Positions 42,576-53,900 of a DNA stretch of 64,000 nucleotides are shown piece after piece. Below the pieces are notes generated by a model. The model did no database searches. It had not been told where the DNA came from and saw only the letters and a list, made by a program, of their open reading frames with translations. The stretch comes from Globodera rostochiensis (taxonomy: Eukaryota; Nematoda; Chromadorea; Rhabditida; Heteroderidae). The stretch is taken from positions 1,054,001 to 1,118,000 of the forward strand of contig JAEVLN010000013.1 of NCBI GenBank assembly GCA_018350325.1. Direction: 5' to 3'. Made by a program: the position numbers and the translations under genes. Position 1 is the first letter of the stretch; every line of letters starts with the position of its first letter.

Positions 42576-43310
42576 AAGGCGGTCGGGGTCAGTTCGGCGC
42601 AGCCGGTTCGGCGCGGTTTTTTCGGCGCCGTCCCGTTTTGGCGCCGGCCAGTTCGGCGCAACCAGTTCGGCGCCGCTGGTAATTTGGACATTTTTGCGCC
42701 GTTATGCATGCGGCCCCCAACGGAAAATTTTTTTAAAAATTTAAGTGAATGTTTTCTAGGTAAAAGTATGCGTATAATACGAATCGCAGCTTGGATTTAG
42801 CTAATATCAACCCCAAACCCAAATTCAAACAGTTGGTAGAACAAATCCCCCCTACATCTAAAATTTTTTTGAAAAAAGTTTAAAGATATTTCTAAAAGTT
42901 TTCGGCGTCGTATATCCGAATCTAACTATACCCCGACCCAATTTCAAATCAGACCCAAATTCGAATAATTTTAGAAATTAATTTTTTTCAAAAATCAACC
43001 GAAATTTTGATGAGGAGAAGCATGTGTCAGACGCAGTTAGCAAAAATTAATTTTACCTAATTTAAGTTTTGGATGCACGCAAAAACATTAGGAACTAGGA
43101 TTGAAGTGATTTTTTGAATAAAAACAATTTTATTATTAAAATTTGTCGGCGCCAAAGTGTGCAAATTACCAGCGGCGCCGAACTGGTCGCGCCGAACTGG
43201 CCGGCGCCAAAACGGGACGGCGCCGAAACGGGACGGCGCCGAAACGGGACGGCGCCGAAAAAACCGCGCCGAACCGCCGCGCCGAACTGACCGGACCCGG
43301 AGAAAGGGGG
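42576..43310. repeat. Foldback with GTTCGGCGC phrase units
   Basis: The left end 42582-42690 has CAGTTCGGCGC, GGTTCGGCGCGG, TTTTCGGCGCCGTCCCGTTT and GGCGCCGGCCAGTTCGGCGC units. The right end 43145-43300 mirrors them, with ACGGGACGGCGCCGAA in three tandem copies. The interior is AT-rich and includes CGTCGTATATCCGAATC. A GC-rich, strongly self-complementary element. Confidence 0.8.
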
Positions 43311-44818
43311 GTTTATTTTTACTTTTGGTACTGAAGTGTATACAATTACAATTTTTTCCTTAATTTTAAAAATTCTGATTGGACGACTTTGATTGGACGC
43401 ATAAACTTCGATTGGACGCATAAACTGAAGTAGAGCCGTTTTTTTTTGAAAATACCTATTCCAAAAATTGTTATGCATTTTTTTGTGAAAAATTAATTTT
43501 TTGCACAAATAGACTACAGCTTTTTGATTTCGAAAATAAAAGAATAGTTCATTAAAATAAAAATTGCTGCGGTTTTTCTGCATTTTATGATATAAAAATA
43601 ATGAACATCAATCAAGTTCGAACGAAGATAGGTATGAATTTTTCAAATATCCACCCAAATTTGCTGGGAAAAAAGTGAAAAATCCAAAATTCGAATTAGC
43701 ATATTTTTAAATAATCAGGAAATTTTTTCCAACACAATAAATATGCGCAGACGGTCACCCACTAAGGTTGTGAAAGCACCCTTTGCTCATCGGAGAAACG
43801 AGTTAGAGCTTAGCGATTTTTTGGGTTTTGTAGAGGATTTTGTGGGCTATTCATTCACCAAATTGATTTTTCTCAAAAAATTTTTCTAAGCCCTCGAAGA
43901 TTTTTCCCGTAAATTTAAACCAATTTTCAGTATATTTTATGGTCTTCGGATCTCTATGGAGGAGGTGTTGTAGAAACTTGGTCTAATTAGCTTTTTTGAT
44001 CAGTATCAAAAGTTATGCCTGCATGAATTTTTGTTTGGATTTTGGGCCACACGAAATATTGATTTGTTCAATTTAAAATTTGACCATAAACATATGACCA
44101 TGACTGTACATCATTCGAAGGCTCTTGAAAAATTGAGTTTTGAAAGTGGGCCTTCAATATTCCGATAAATTGAATCCCCAAAAAGTTATGGGCAAAATTT
44201 CAAACGCGCCTAGTGCAAAACGCCAAAACCTGTGCAGCACACAGTAGACCATTAGAAACAGCGTGCAAAAATTTACCAGAATGCAAAAGATCGCTAAGTG
44301 CCGTCAAAGCAAAAAAAGTTAGGGACAAATGACAAAATTCAACCCTCCGAACCAACCATTTTGAGAAATTTCTAGTCCAGGGTATTACTCTGATCAAAAA
44401 GTGATCACTTACAAACGTGTCCCAAACACTGCCAAGTTTCCTCCCAGCAAACATTTTTTGGTCTGGGCAAAAAGGAAAAATTTCGTAACGGTAAAATCTA
44501 CTTCCAGGGCCTCACTCATTCACCGTACTAAGTCTATAGTTTTCTTAATGCGCGACAAAAAGTTGCTTCAGTAATGACTTCTAGGCGCGCCTTCCGCGCG
44601 CTGGCGCGAGATTTTTTTTTGAGACGAAACCCCTTTTTATTCTAAGATATATAACATTTAAATGTACAATCAAATTAAATAAAAATTCTGGTTCTGTCAT
44701 TCATATTTATAGGGTTCAAAGGTAATTGTGAAGATACTTGATCCTCTTGAAATAGAGCAAATCCTATTTATGATTTGTGCCATTTGATGAAAAAATTACT
44801 GTGCTTCACTTTTCCGGC
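43311..44818. other. Intergenic, no gene recognised
   Basis: AT-rich. About 43800-44010 repeats material also found at 1200-1300 and 30780-31000 (GAGTTAGAGCTTAGCGATTTTTTGGGTTTTG). Short open frames on the minus strand at 44200-44454 lack domain signals. Confidence 0.4.
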
Positions 44819-46118
44819 TTAAGTGCTTCGCAAAAAGCGCTGGAATGCATTGTAGGCCGTTTCAAGCTCAAAAATCATCTGAAAATTTAACACACAGAAA
44901 ATAAAAACGCAAATTGAAATCTGGTTTAAAATTGTGCTTAGAAAATTGCTCTAAAATTTCAGCATTTGTTCTTAATTTATTCCCTTTAATATTTTTGAAA
45001 ACTGAATCAGCCTGGCTCGTAAAAGGACACCTGGCGTGCAACCTCGTCCGAAATTTCCTCATGGGCAGCCATTCCGTGGAGCTTATCATGCCTGAATGAA
45101 TCGAGGGCATCAAAAATAATTTGATAAATTAAAAAACCCGATAATTTTTGGTAAAAAACAAACTCCTTTCGGTTTGCTTGTTTCTGAACAAATTCAAACT
45201 TACCAGGCCTTCACTTTGAGCTTAGCATCAAAATCGTCCGGCAAAGTGCTCTGGAACAAACAAATTTGGAGAAATTCAGATTAAAAGCACACAATGCCAA
45301 ATCAGTGATTTTTTTTTGTTGATCTCGAAAAATGTTTCATATAGGACCCAAAACGATTGTTTTCAAATATACTCGCTTAAAATACTAGAATTGCTTGGTC
45401 TGCCCCCTACCTACCATTGCATTAATGGAGGCGTACAAATCGTTCAGATTAGGGAACAGTTCGTCCACCGCACGGATGTTCAGCTTCAACTGGTCCAGGA
45501 ACGTTATAAACAACTCCACAATGTCCGCAATGCATTTGAGCGCATTGCCTTTGTCGTCACGCACCGTAATGGGACGGTCCTAATTTGTAAAGTACCAATC
45601 TCAAACTTTGTAAATTAGGGGTCCTAGGAATTTTCTAAGTTTTAACCTCGCGAATTCGCTCCAAAGCTGCCGGACATTGTATGTGATAAGTGCGTGCAAA
45701 CTCTTCAATTGTCACGCCTGAGACCAATCGCAATGCGACCTTAAAATAAAAATTCAAAATCCCTTTTCAATATAATGCAATGCAAATTTTTTTACCAGCT
45801 GAAAATGAAAATCTTTAAATTTCCCCAATTCTGCGACCAAGACCTTGATTTGGACAAGTAATTTTGAGCACTCCGCTGTGTACTCCTTGGCATGAATGTA
45901 GTCACGGCTAAACACCTTTTCCAGACACTCCAGTGCGTTTACCATCGCATACAGCTCGGCCATATTGTCGATGCGATCGCGCTCCGCATTGTTGTCATAG
46001 AGGCGGACCTGAAATTAGAAGAGAAAAAAAAAGTCAACTTTAAGATTTATTTTTCTATTTTCGATTTTTTGTTTTGTTTTGACTAACAAACCTCTTGCGA
46101 TAAATCAATTGCAGCCAT
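44819..46118 (-). CDS. vps-28: VPS28, ESCRT-I subunit
   Basis: Subunit of the ESCRT-I complex that sorts ubiquitinated cargo into multivesicular bodies. The ATG at 46118 starts MAAIDLSQEVRLYDNNAERD. Later exons give MAELYAMVNALECLEKVFSR, HAKEYTAECSKLLVQ, DRPITVRDDKGNALKCIADI, FITFLDQLKLNIRAVDELFP, and EEISDEVARQ joined over a 152-bp intron (44879-45030) to MIFELETAYNAFQRFL. Both the VPS28 N-terminal core and the C-terminal helical domain are complete. Introns are GT..AG. The gene is intact. Confidence 0.92.
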
Positions 46119-46444
46119 GCACAAGTATGTGAAGATGAATTATGTAAAATGACGTTTTTGTCTTGTAAGAGCAAAAAAAACAATTAATTTTATTTTAAAA
46201 TATGATTCTTGCACGGAGCACCACGATTGGGCGCCGGCACGATTCGGCGCCCGAAGCAAACCAAACAAAATTGGTATCATACAAAAGCTCTCAGTATGCT
46301 GAACCTTTGATCAAGCTAAAGCTATTCGATTCGTCTTTTCAAAAAAAGGTTATAGGTTTAAAACCTGCAAAAATTGCCATTTTTGTCGTGGTGACGTCAT
46401 AACTTTTTGTTTAAGTCGAAAATCGCTTAGCTTTTGCCTTTGTA

Positions 46445-47125
46445 TACACTTTGCCCCCCACAAATTTTTTTTTTTTAAAACACTGGAAAAATGTTTTTAA
46501 GGATAATTGAGGGTGTAGAACCCGAATCTGACATCCATTTAGACCAATTCCGAACCCACTAACCCGAATTCGAACAATTTTTGAAAAATTCAATTTTTTT
46601 TTAATTCACAATTATTGCTCAAAATCGATCCAAATGCACGGAAATCGCCGTTCCCTCGCCGATATTTATTGAACACGCTCACATGGGTACAAAACACTCA
46701 CTTGGGACCAAAAATTATAAAACACAAGATTAAAATTGCCGAACTGTTTTCGCCATAAAAACTCTGGCAGATAAGTATCATACGTCGATCGTGCATCTCC
46801 GAAGCGCTTTTTGGCTTTCAAGCCAATGGAGAACAGAAGCAAAGGTGGAAAAAGGAGGAGATGCGATGGATGACGAACGGCCAATTTGAATAGAGGCAGC
46901 AAACGGCGAGGGAACGGCGATTTCCGTGCATTTGGATCGATTTTGAGCAATAATTGTGAACTTAAAAAAAAATTGAATTTTTCAAAAATTGTTCGAATTC
47001 GGGTTAGGGGTTCGGAATTGGTCTAAATGGATGTCAGATTCGGGTTCTACACCCTCAATCATCCTTAAAAACATTTTTCCACATTTTTCCAGTGTTTAAA
47101 AAAAAAAATTTGTGGGGGCAAAGTG
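46445..47125. repeat. Near-perfect foldback, about 250-bp arms
   Basis: The left arm (CACTTTGCCCCCCACAAATT ... GGAAATCGCCGTTCCCTCGCCG, ending about 46660) and right arm (CGGCGAGGGAACGGCGATTT ... TTTGTGGGGGCAAAGTGTA) are almost identical inverted copies. The core is about 240 bp. Arms include GTAGAACCCGAATCTGACAT. High arm identity points to recent activity. Confidence 0.85.
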
Positions 47126-47220
47126 TAAAAGAGCCGCCATCTGATCTGATTATTATTTTTTTTACCATTAATCACACAAAAGGTAGAGACTTGGGGTTCG
47201 TTAGGCTTAGGTCTAAGCCG

Positions 47221-48126
47221 GTAATACTGCAGAACATTGGTCCCACAAAAAAAGGGGGTTAAAGAGGGTTTTACGCAATTCTGAGAAGTACTCGGGGGTT
47301 ATCGAGGTCGCTGATCGCGGATATGATATCAGATTTATCATATGACATCATCTAATCTATGATTTCGACATCTAAGATTTTTTGAAAAAATCAACATTTT
47401 TTATTGTGTTATTCAATACGGAACGATGTTTGAATCTGTTTTTAAGCATGCAAATATGCATAACAATTCAAGCATTGACAACATAAAATTGAGCAATTTG
47501 GTCAAAGATATTTTCAAAGGCTGCAAGTGTTTTTTTGCCATTAAATTGGCGCCACATATGTTCGTCCATATAACCAGGCAGCATATAACGCTGCGTTCCC
47601 GACATCGCTTTGTTCTTTTGCTTCAAATTCTTCCAGAAATTCTCCACATGATTTGTATGTGTGCCGGTAAATGGATCAACGAAATTTTGCACATGATTGA
47701 CGGACTGATGGATATATGGAGGGACAACCGCAATTGCAGGAATTGCACCGCCCATGTACGCAGGCCATACCAATGCTTTCAGGAATGGTCCATGTTACGT
47801 TTATTGAATCCCAAATCACGTCACATGCAAATAAAAAATCAACATCTATTCTAACTTACTATTTCGTCACAATTGTTTACAATCGTTGCATATTTGAATG
47901 CTTAAAAACAGATTCAAACATCGTTCCGTATTGAATAACACAATAAAAAATGTTGATTTTTTCAAAAAATCTTAGATGTCGAAATCATAGATTAGATGAT
48001 GTCATATGATAAATCTGATATCATATCCGCGATCAGCGACCTCGATAACCCCCGAGTACTTCTCAGAATTGCGTAAAACCCTCTTTAACCCCTTTTTTTT
48101 GTGGGACCAATGTTCTGCAGTATTAC
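47221..48126. mobile_element. DNA transposon remnant with 200-bp TIRs, ISXO2/Merlin-like
   Basis: Ends GTAATACTGCAGAACATTGG and its complement; inverted repeats of about 220 bp are nearly perfect. Between them, on the minus strand 47468-47773, is a transposase fragment. The TIR inner part (GACATCATCTAATCTATGAT) is shared with the foldbacks at 2.1-2.9 kb and 37.0-38.0 kb, linking those non-autonomous elements to this family. It is inserted within a CCTAAGCC palindromic repeat. Confidence 0.75.
47468..47773 (-). pseudogene. ISXO2/IS1595-like transposase fragment
   Basis: About 100 residues covering the C-terminal catalytic part: VNHVQNFVDPFTGTHTNHVE, NFWKNLKQKNKAMSGTQ, MLPGYMDEHMWRQ. The pattern NHxxNFxDPxTGxHTNxxEN...W, with a catalytic Glu, is that of the ISXO2-like (Merlin, IS1595-related) DDE transposase domain. 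The N-terminal zinc-binding half and first Asp are absent, so this copy cannot be autonomous. Confidence 0.8.
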
Positions 48127-48802
48127 CCCTAAAGCCAACCTGGCTTAGGGTTGTTAGGCTTAGGTCTAAGCCACCCTGAGATGAACCCCTAAGCTCTGGA
48201 CGGCCTAGGCCTAAGCCTAACGAACTTTTGACCAAAAAGGCCCCCCTATGGTTTTTATTTGAACTGGTTGAAAAACCGGTTTAAAGGTTGAGCCCGCTAA
48301 AATTTTTGCTTGTTTCATCGTTTTCAGCACCTAGAAAACCTATAAAAAAAACCGGTTTTAAGAGTTTAATGGTAAAAAAAAATAATAATAAATCATAGAT
48401 TTTTCAAAATCTTAGATGTTGTCAGATGTTAAAAATATTGTCAGATTCGTGATCAGCAGCACCCTTGAAAACCCCATATATGTATGGTTTTCAGCAAATT
48501 TGGGGAGGGGGTCGCAAAACGGGAAAGTACCCTTTTTTATTGGTTAAAAAAGGTGAGAGAGAACCCAAAGGAAGATAACATGTTAGAGATAAAAGGGAAA
48601 AGCGAGATAGTACAGGTTCTCTGCTGCTGACTTGACCCATAGTGTTCTTGGAATCATAAAATTTAAAACATTGTGAACTCAGCTTTTAAAGCGTTAAAAA
48701 ATTCTATAAAATGCGACGTGCACACGCCATTGGCGAGTATCTAGAAAAATTTCGGGGGAAGGGGGCATTCGGGGGAAAAAAATCGATTATTAACTGATTA
48801 CC
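48127..48802. other. Intergenic, CCTAAGCC palindromic repeat
   Basis: 48127-48245 is the TTAGGCTTAGGTCTAAGCC family with CCATAGGGGG flank, also at 1.55-1.76 kb and 58.98-59.06 kb. The rest (to 48802) is AT-rich without a gene. Confidence 0.5.
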
Positions 48803-49305
48803 AGGGCGTGTAATTATGTATAGGTAGGTATGCACATAAAATGAAAAAATATGCACATGAATTTTCCCAAATTCAATATAATCCTCAAAATCTTCAAATT
48901 TATGCAACACGTTAAAATTGCTGATGAGTAAGGGCGGAACAAAATAGTATGCACAAAATCTTGAAATATGCGCATAGGGCGTGTAATTATGTATATGCAC
49001 ATAAAATGAAAAAATATAGCAAAAAATGGGCAATTTTCCAATTGAAGTAATAAGAGTATGTAAATTAAAGGCATTTCAGAAAAAATTTGAAAATAAGCAG
49101 AATTTTAAAAATTTTCATTTTTTTTGGTGGCAGAATTTTTAGTCGCGAAAAAAAGTCAATTTTTAGGGGTGGATTTTTCGTTTTTATTGCATTTTTGTTA
49201 AGGAATTTTTGAAAAATGCCAAAATATGCACACGTTTTTCGTGCGTTTCAGACCGTTCCCAGTTCAGGAAAAATATGCATGTGCATATAATTACACGCCC
49301 TTAAT
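48803..49305. repeat. MITE-like repeat with GGGCGTGTAATTA ends
   Basis: Starts AGGGCGTGTAATTATGTATA and ends ATATAATTACACGCCCTT. An internal copy of GGGCGTGTAATTATGTATATG lies at 48977. A related end fragment occurs at about 6990-7070. No coding content. Confidence 0.65.
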
Positions 49306-49617
49306 GATTACGAATTCTTCAATAGAAATAAAAAATGACAATTTAAAGCGGGTTTTGCAAAACAAACCTAGAGCTAGCGTTTCTAGGGTGAGAATAAACA
49401 CGAATCCGAGCTCGGATTTAGCGAATTCCGAGCCTCGATTTAGAATTTACTGGCGCCCAAACATCCCAGCGTCCAATTGTAGTGCCCAAACATGCCCCAT
49501 ACCTTTAAACAACTACATAAACCGCCGAAGTGTCCGTACACCATATTAAAGTTTGGAAAAATTTGCCTCTGCCAGATCTAAAACTGCCAAGCTCCGCTAT
49601 TTTCGACTAAAATCAAA

Positions 49618-50703
49618 ATGGTGTCAGTGAACGGACGTAAAGTGAAGCTTGTGAAGAAGCGTACGCGCCGCTTCACCCGCCACGAATCGGACCGTTACAT
49701 CCGCGTCAAGCCCAACTGGCGCAAGCCGAAGGGTATTGACAATCGCGTCCGGCGCCGCTTCAAGGGGCAACGACGAATGCCAAAGATTGGGTACGGCAAT
49801 GCGCGACAGACCCGTCACATGCTGCCCAACGGGATGAGGAAGGTGCTGGTGCACAATGTCAAGGTTTGTTGGGGAGTTTTTGACCTTTAGATATGTATGG
49901 GACCAGTCTGCCCATTGCATGATGGGTGCTTGGTTTTAGAGAATTATGCAATGCGCTATCAAAACAAACTGAAAATGGTTTTTCTATCTATTTTTGAGAC
50001 TTGCAAATGGGAAGTGATATAGTTCTGAACAGGGCTACTACTACTTTAGTCTCAAAGAATCTCGAGCCGAGAAAAAAAATGGTAAAATACTCGCCAAACT
50101 TAAGTAAATAAAATGAGAATCTAAGTTTATAAAAGAATAGCGATTTTTTGAATCTTTTTGAAATGCTCGAATCAGACTTTTGTTACCTAACAATCATTTT
50201 TATTTAGAACGATAGTTTTTCTGAGTCCCCGGGTTCATCGGACACAATTTTTTGAATATTTTTCTTTGAAATCCCTGGACTCAACATTGTTCAAAATTCT
50301 CAAATAGGCAAGAAAAAAAACCAATAACTAGAAGTTGCAGCCCATGTTCTGAAGAAGGATATCAGGATATTCCATTAGCTTCTGGGCATACATCAAAAAA
50401 AACCGGAAATTTTGTGTGCCAAATAAGATTTTTTGTGTTTTTTTCTGTCCTTTTGGGCATGGTCCGGGTTTGTTCTTGGCTTATTTTTTGAACATTTACT
50501 GGACTCTATTTTCGAGTATTTCATTCTCGCACTTGCACAAGCAGGACCTGGACGTGCTGCTGATGCAGAACAAGTGCTACTGTGGCGAGATTGGCCACGC
50601 AGTGTCCAGCAAGAAGCGCAAACAAATTGTGGAGCGTGCCCAGCAGTTGCGCATTGTGCTCACTAACGGAAATGCTCGACTGCGCACGGAGGAGAATGAA
50701 TAA
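49618..50703 (+). CDS. rpl-32: Ribosomal protein eL32 (RPL32)
   Basis: Large-subunit ribosomal protein. Exon 49618-49863 encodes [20 protein letters not shown] through [15 protein letters not shown]. Exon 50542-50703 encodes [20 protein letters not shown] through LRTEENE. The joined length is 135 residues, the usual size for eL32, and conserved blocks [19 protein letters not shown] and RMPKIGYG are intact. The intron is 678 bp, much longer than most here. Apparently functional. Confidence 0.97.
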
Positions 50704-50981
50704 AGGCGATGACGACGGTGGAAGAAAAATGCGGAAATTTTCGGACTTTCCCTTTTGCTTTGTTATTTTTTTTGTTGATGATAAAAACAAAACACAGTCT
50801 GCTGCTTGGTTCTCATGTCGAATGAATGAGTTGGTCGGTTTTCATCCAGTTTTTGCTCATGAATTTTCCTTAGTGCGTTATTGTTTTCGTGCTCAGTCCG
50901 GCATTTTGTATTGGCTCGCAAAACATTGGTTTTCTCGAATTGGATTTTAGTTTAAATTCTGGGTTTTCAAGGAATCGACAC

Positions 50982-53900
50982 ATGACGTCACCAGAGCAAT
51001 GGGTTTCAGACATAAAGAGACAGGCAGAGAGCCGAAAGCGAAACATTCAGGTTTATTCAAATTTGCATCGGTGGATAGGTGCCGGAGTTGAATGAATTTG
51101 ATGTTTGGGACATGGAACGGAACAAAAATTGGTTCAGATGCTTAAAAATGCGAAACCGCTTGACGAGGACCTGTTACGCTCCTTGGATTCCTCCCTGAAA
51201 AAGGTTCTTTTACAAACAATTTGTATCAAAAAAAGAGCAAACGATGATCAGGTGACCACGTTCACAAAGAAGCTGAAGAACATCGGTGCCCAGTCGGCCT
51301 CTCAATTTTTGCCAGAGTTGGACAGGCTGAACCTGTCCAAGTATTTGGACGAAATTGCGACCAACATTTGCGAAGCAAAACTGAAAACTTTGGATTTAGA
51401 GGTTTTTTGTATTTTTTGACGCCGAAATTTCACAATTTAAATTGATTTATGCTAAATTTTGGTACTATTTTATAGGCAGTCGTCGGATTTTGTGCCAAAC
51501 TCTCATCGTTGTACAGAGAATTCCCGGCACAATTGGTTGCACAATTCCGTAAGCAGTTGCCCAACAAAAAGACTGATCAGATCGAGAACCCATCAAAATT
51601 ACGAGTGGATTTGAAGTTTTTTTTTTTTGTTCCATTCTTTAGTACAAATTTTTTTACCAGGTTTTTCACTGAGCTTTTGCTGCATGGACTGTTTGAAAAG
51701 GATGGCCTACAACTGCTCGGAGCTGTACTGTCTTTTCTGGTCCACACTGACAAACAGGTTTTTATTATTATAATCTTTAGTCCCTTTGGAGTTCACTGTG
51801 CCTTTTGTGGTTTAGAAAAGTCTTTGATTTCGATTTTTTACGATTTTAGCATAGTTTTTAAACAAAGGAGCACGTCAATGTCAGTCTGTTGCTGCCGTTT
51901 TGCCGTGCCAACCTCTTCCCGATAACCGGAATTGTGCCGCTGAGTATCGTTCAACGACAACCAACGATTGCCATCGACATAGCTGAAGGACTTTCATCGG
52001 TGCGGTTATTTTTTTGAAATTATTTGGAATACTAGTTTGATTACGTTTCCTCCTTTTTGGAGATGTTTAGCGACGAGCAGCGCAACGTGGTGGCCAAGCT
52101 GCTCACCGACTACTGGGACGGGCTGGTGGAGCACACCAACAACACACGGCTGGCAATGAACAAACTGCTCAAGCACATCAAACGACAGGAGCGAACCCGC
52201 GGTAAATTTTTTGATCTTGGACAATACTTCAAAACCCCTCAGGCGACGCTTCGGCCGACGACCGGCAACGCTTTGAGACGCTTAAGGCGCAGTTCGAGCG
52301 TTTGTCGGCTGGTGCTGTCGAACTTGGCGAGTGTGTGGGTCGCGCACCGCCCGAAATGCCGGCGGAGCCAAGTGATGACGAGCGCGAGGAGGCCGCTGCG
52401 CGGCGCTTGGGTGCCGAGCTGAGCGAGGGTCGTGCCCAGCTGTGGCCTGACCGGCACTCCCAGCTGTTCTATGAGTCGTTGGCTGACGTGGCGCCGTTTG
52501 TGCCGGCGGAGAGCGTCGGCGGTGGCGAGCAGCAGCCGCAACAGGCGGCGACTACGATAGCCCAACGGCAGCAGTGTCCAATGGAGGTAGGTGTGCGTGT
52601 TGCACTGTCAAAACATTCCTTTTCCCTTGGGGGTGATAAAATTTACAAACAAATTTCTTAAACAATATGCAATTTCTCTTTCCCGTTATTCCCTTTACAG
52701 CATCAACACATCATCAACGAGTCAATTGACAATGTCGATTTGAGCTGCCTGCAGCAGCAAGAAGAGAGTGGAGAGGGCGGCGCTGGTGTTGAACAACAGC
52801 AATCGCTGGAGGAGGACGCAGCAGAAACTTCCGTCACGGCGGAACAGGAGATGGAGCAGTATGAAGGTAGGAGGTGCGGGGAAGTAGAATCCAAATGTTC
52901 CATTTTTTTGTTTATTTTTCAGCCATTCGTCAGCGGCACAGCTCATCGCCTTCATCAATGTCGTTGTCCTTGTCCGCCACCACTTCGCACATGCATGAAC
53001 TGCTTGAGCGGTTGCCCAACTGCATCAACCGGGAGCTGATTGACGCGGCGGCGCTCGAGTTTTTGCGGCACTATGCGCGCAGCAAAGCGCACAGAAAGCG
53101 GTTGGTCCTGCACTTTTTGCAGGTAAATTTGGACAAATTTGGATTTGCTTTTAGCTAGATAAGCAAAATTTGATTTCCCTTTTTATTGTTTGAACAATAA
53201 TTGGGGCTCCACAAACAAACAAAAAGTTGAAACCATTAAATTTTAGGCTCCCGTGGATCGTCTTGACTTGTTGCCTTTCTACGCCCGCTTTTTGGCTACC
53301 GTGCGGCCCGCCTATCCGGACCTGACAATGCAGGTGCATAATTTATGCTTTTGCTTTCATAAATCTAAATCAAAAGATTCTTCACGAGCTGTTGCTTCGT
53401 TTTCGTATTGTCAGTGGCCATAAACTCACCGATGGTGCGCGCGTGCCAAGCAAAAAGGTGACCGCTGAAGTGCACACAGCATTGGCACGACTGGATGCCA
53501 AGCTGCACCTGTGTACATTTCTTGCCGAATTGGTCCGTTGTTTGGGGGAGGAATGGGGTGGGAGAAGATTTTTTAAAGGATTTTAAAAAAAAATTTCTAT
53601 GTTTTTCAGTGCAAGTTTGGCATTTTGCCAAAAGCGGAGGCACTGACTAGTCTGCGCCAGCTGCTGGTGTCCATGCGTGGGCCAAAGGTATATAATCTGC
53701 TGGATTCGATGAAAGGAATAGCCGTTTTCGTACGAAATTTTGACGTCTTTTGATTGCACTCCTTTCTTCTACTATTCCCACAATTCAACCCATTCAAGGT
53801 GGACATGCTGTGTGTGTTGGTTGAAAATTGTGGCCCTTTTCTCCATCGGTCGCCGGATGCACATGCAAAAATGAGCGTTATCATGCAGGTGATGCGCGAC

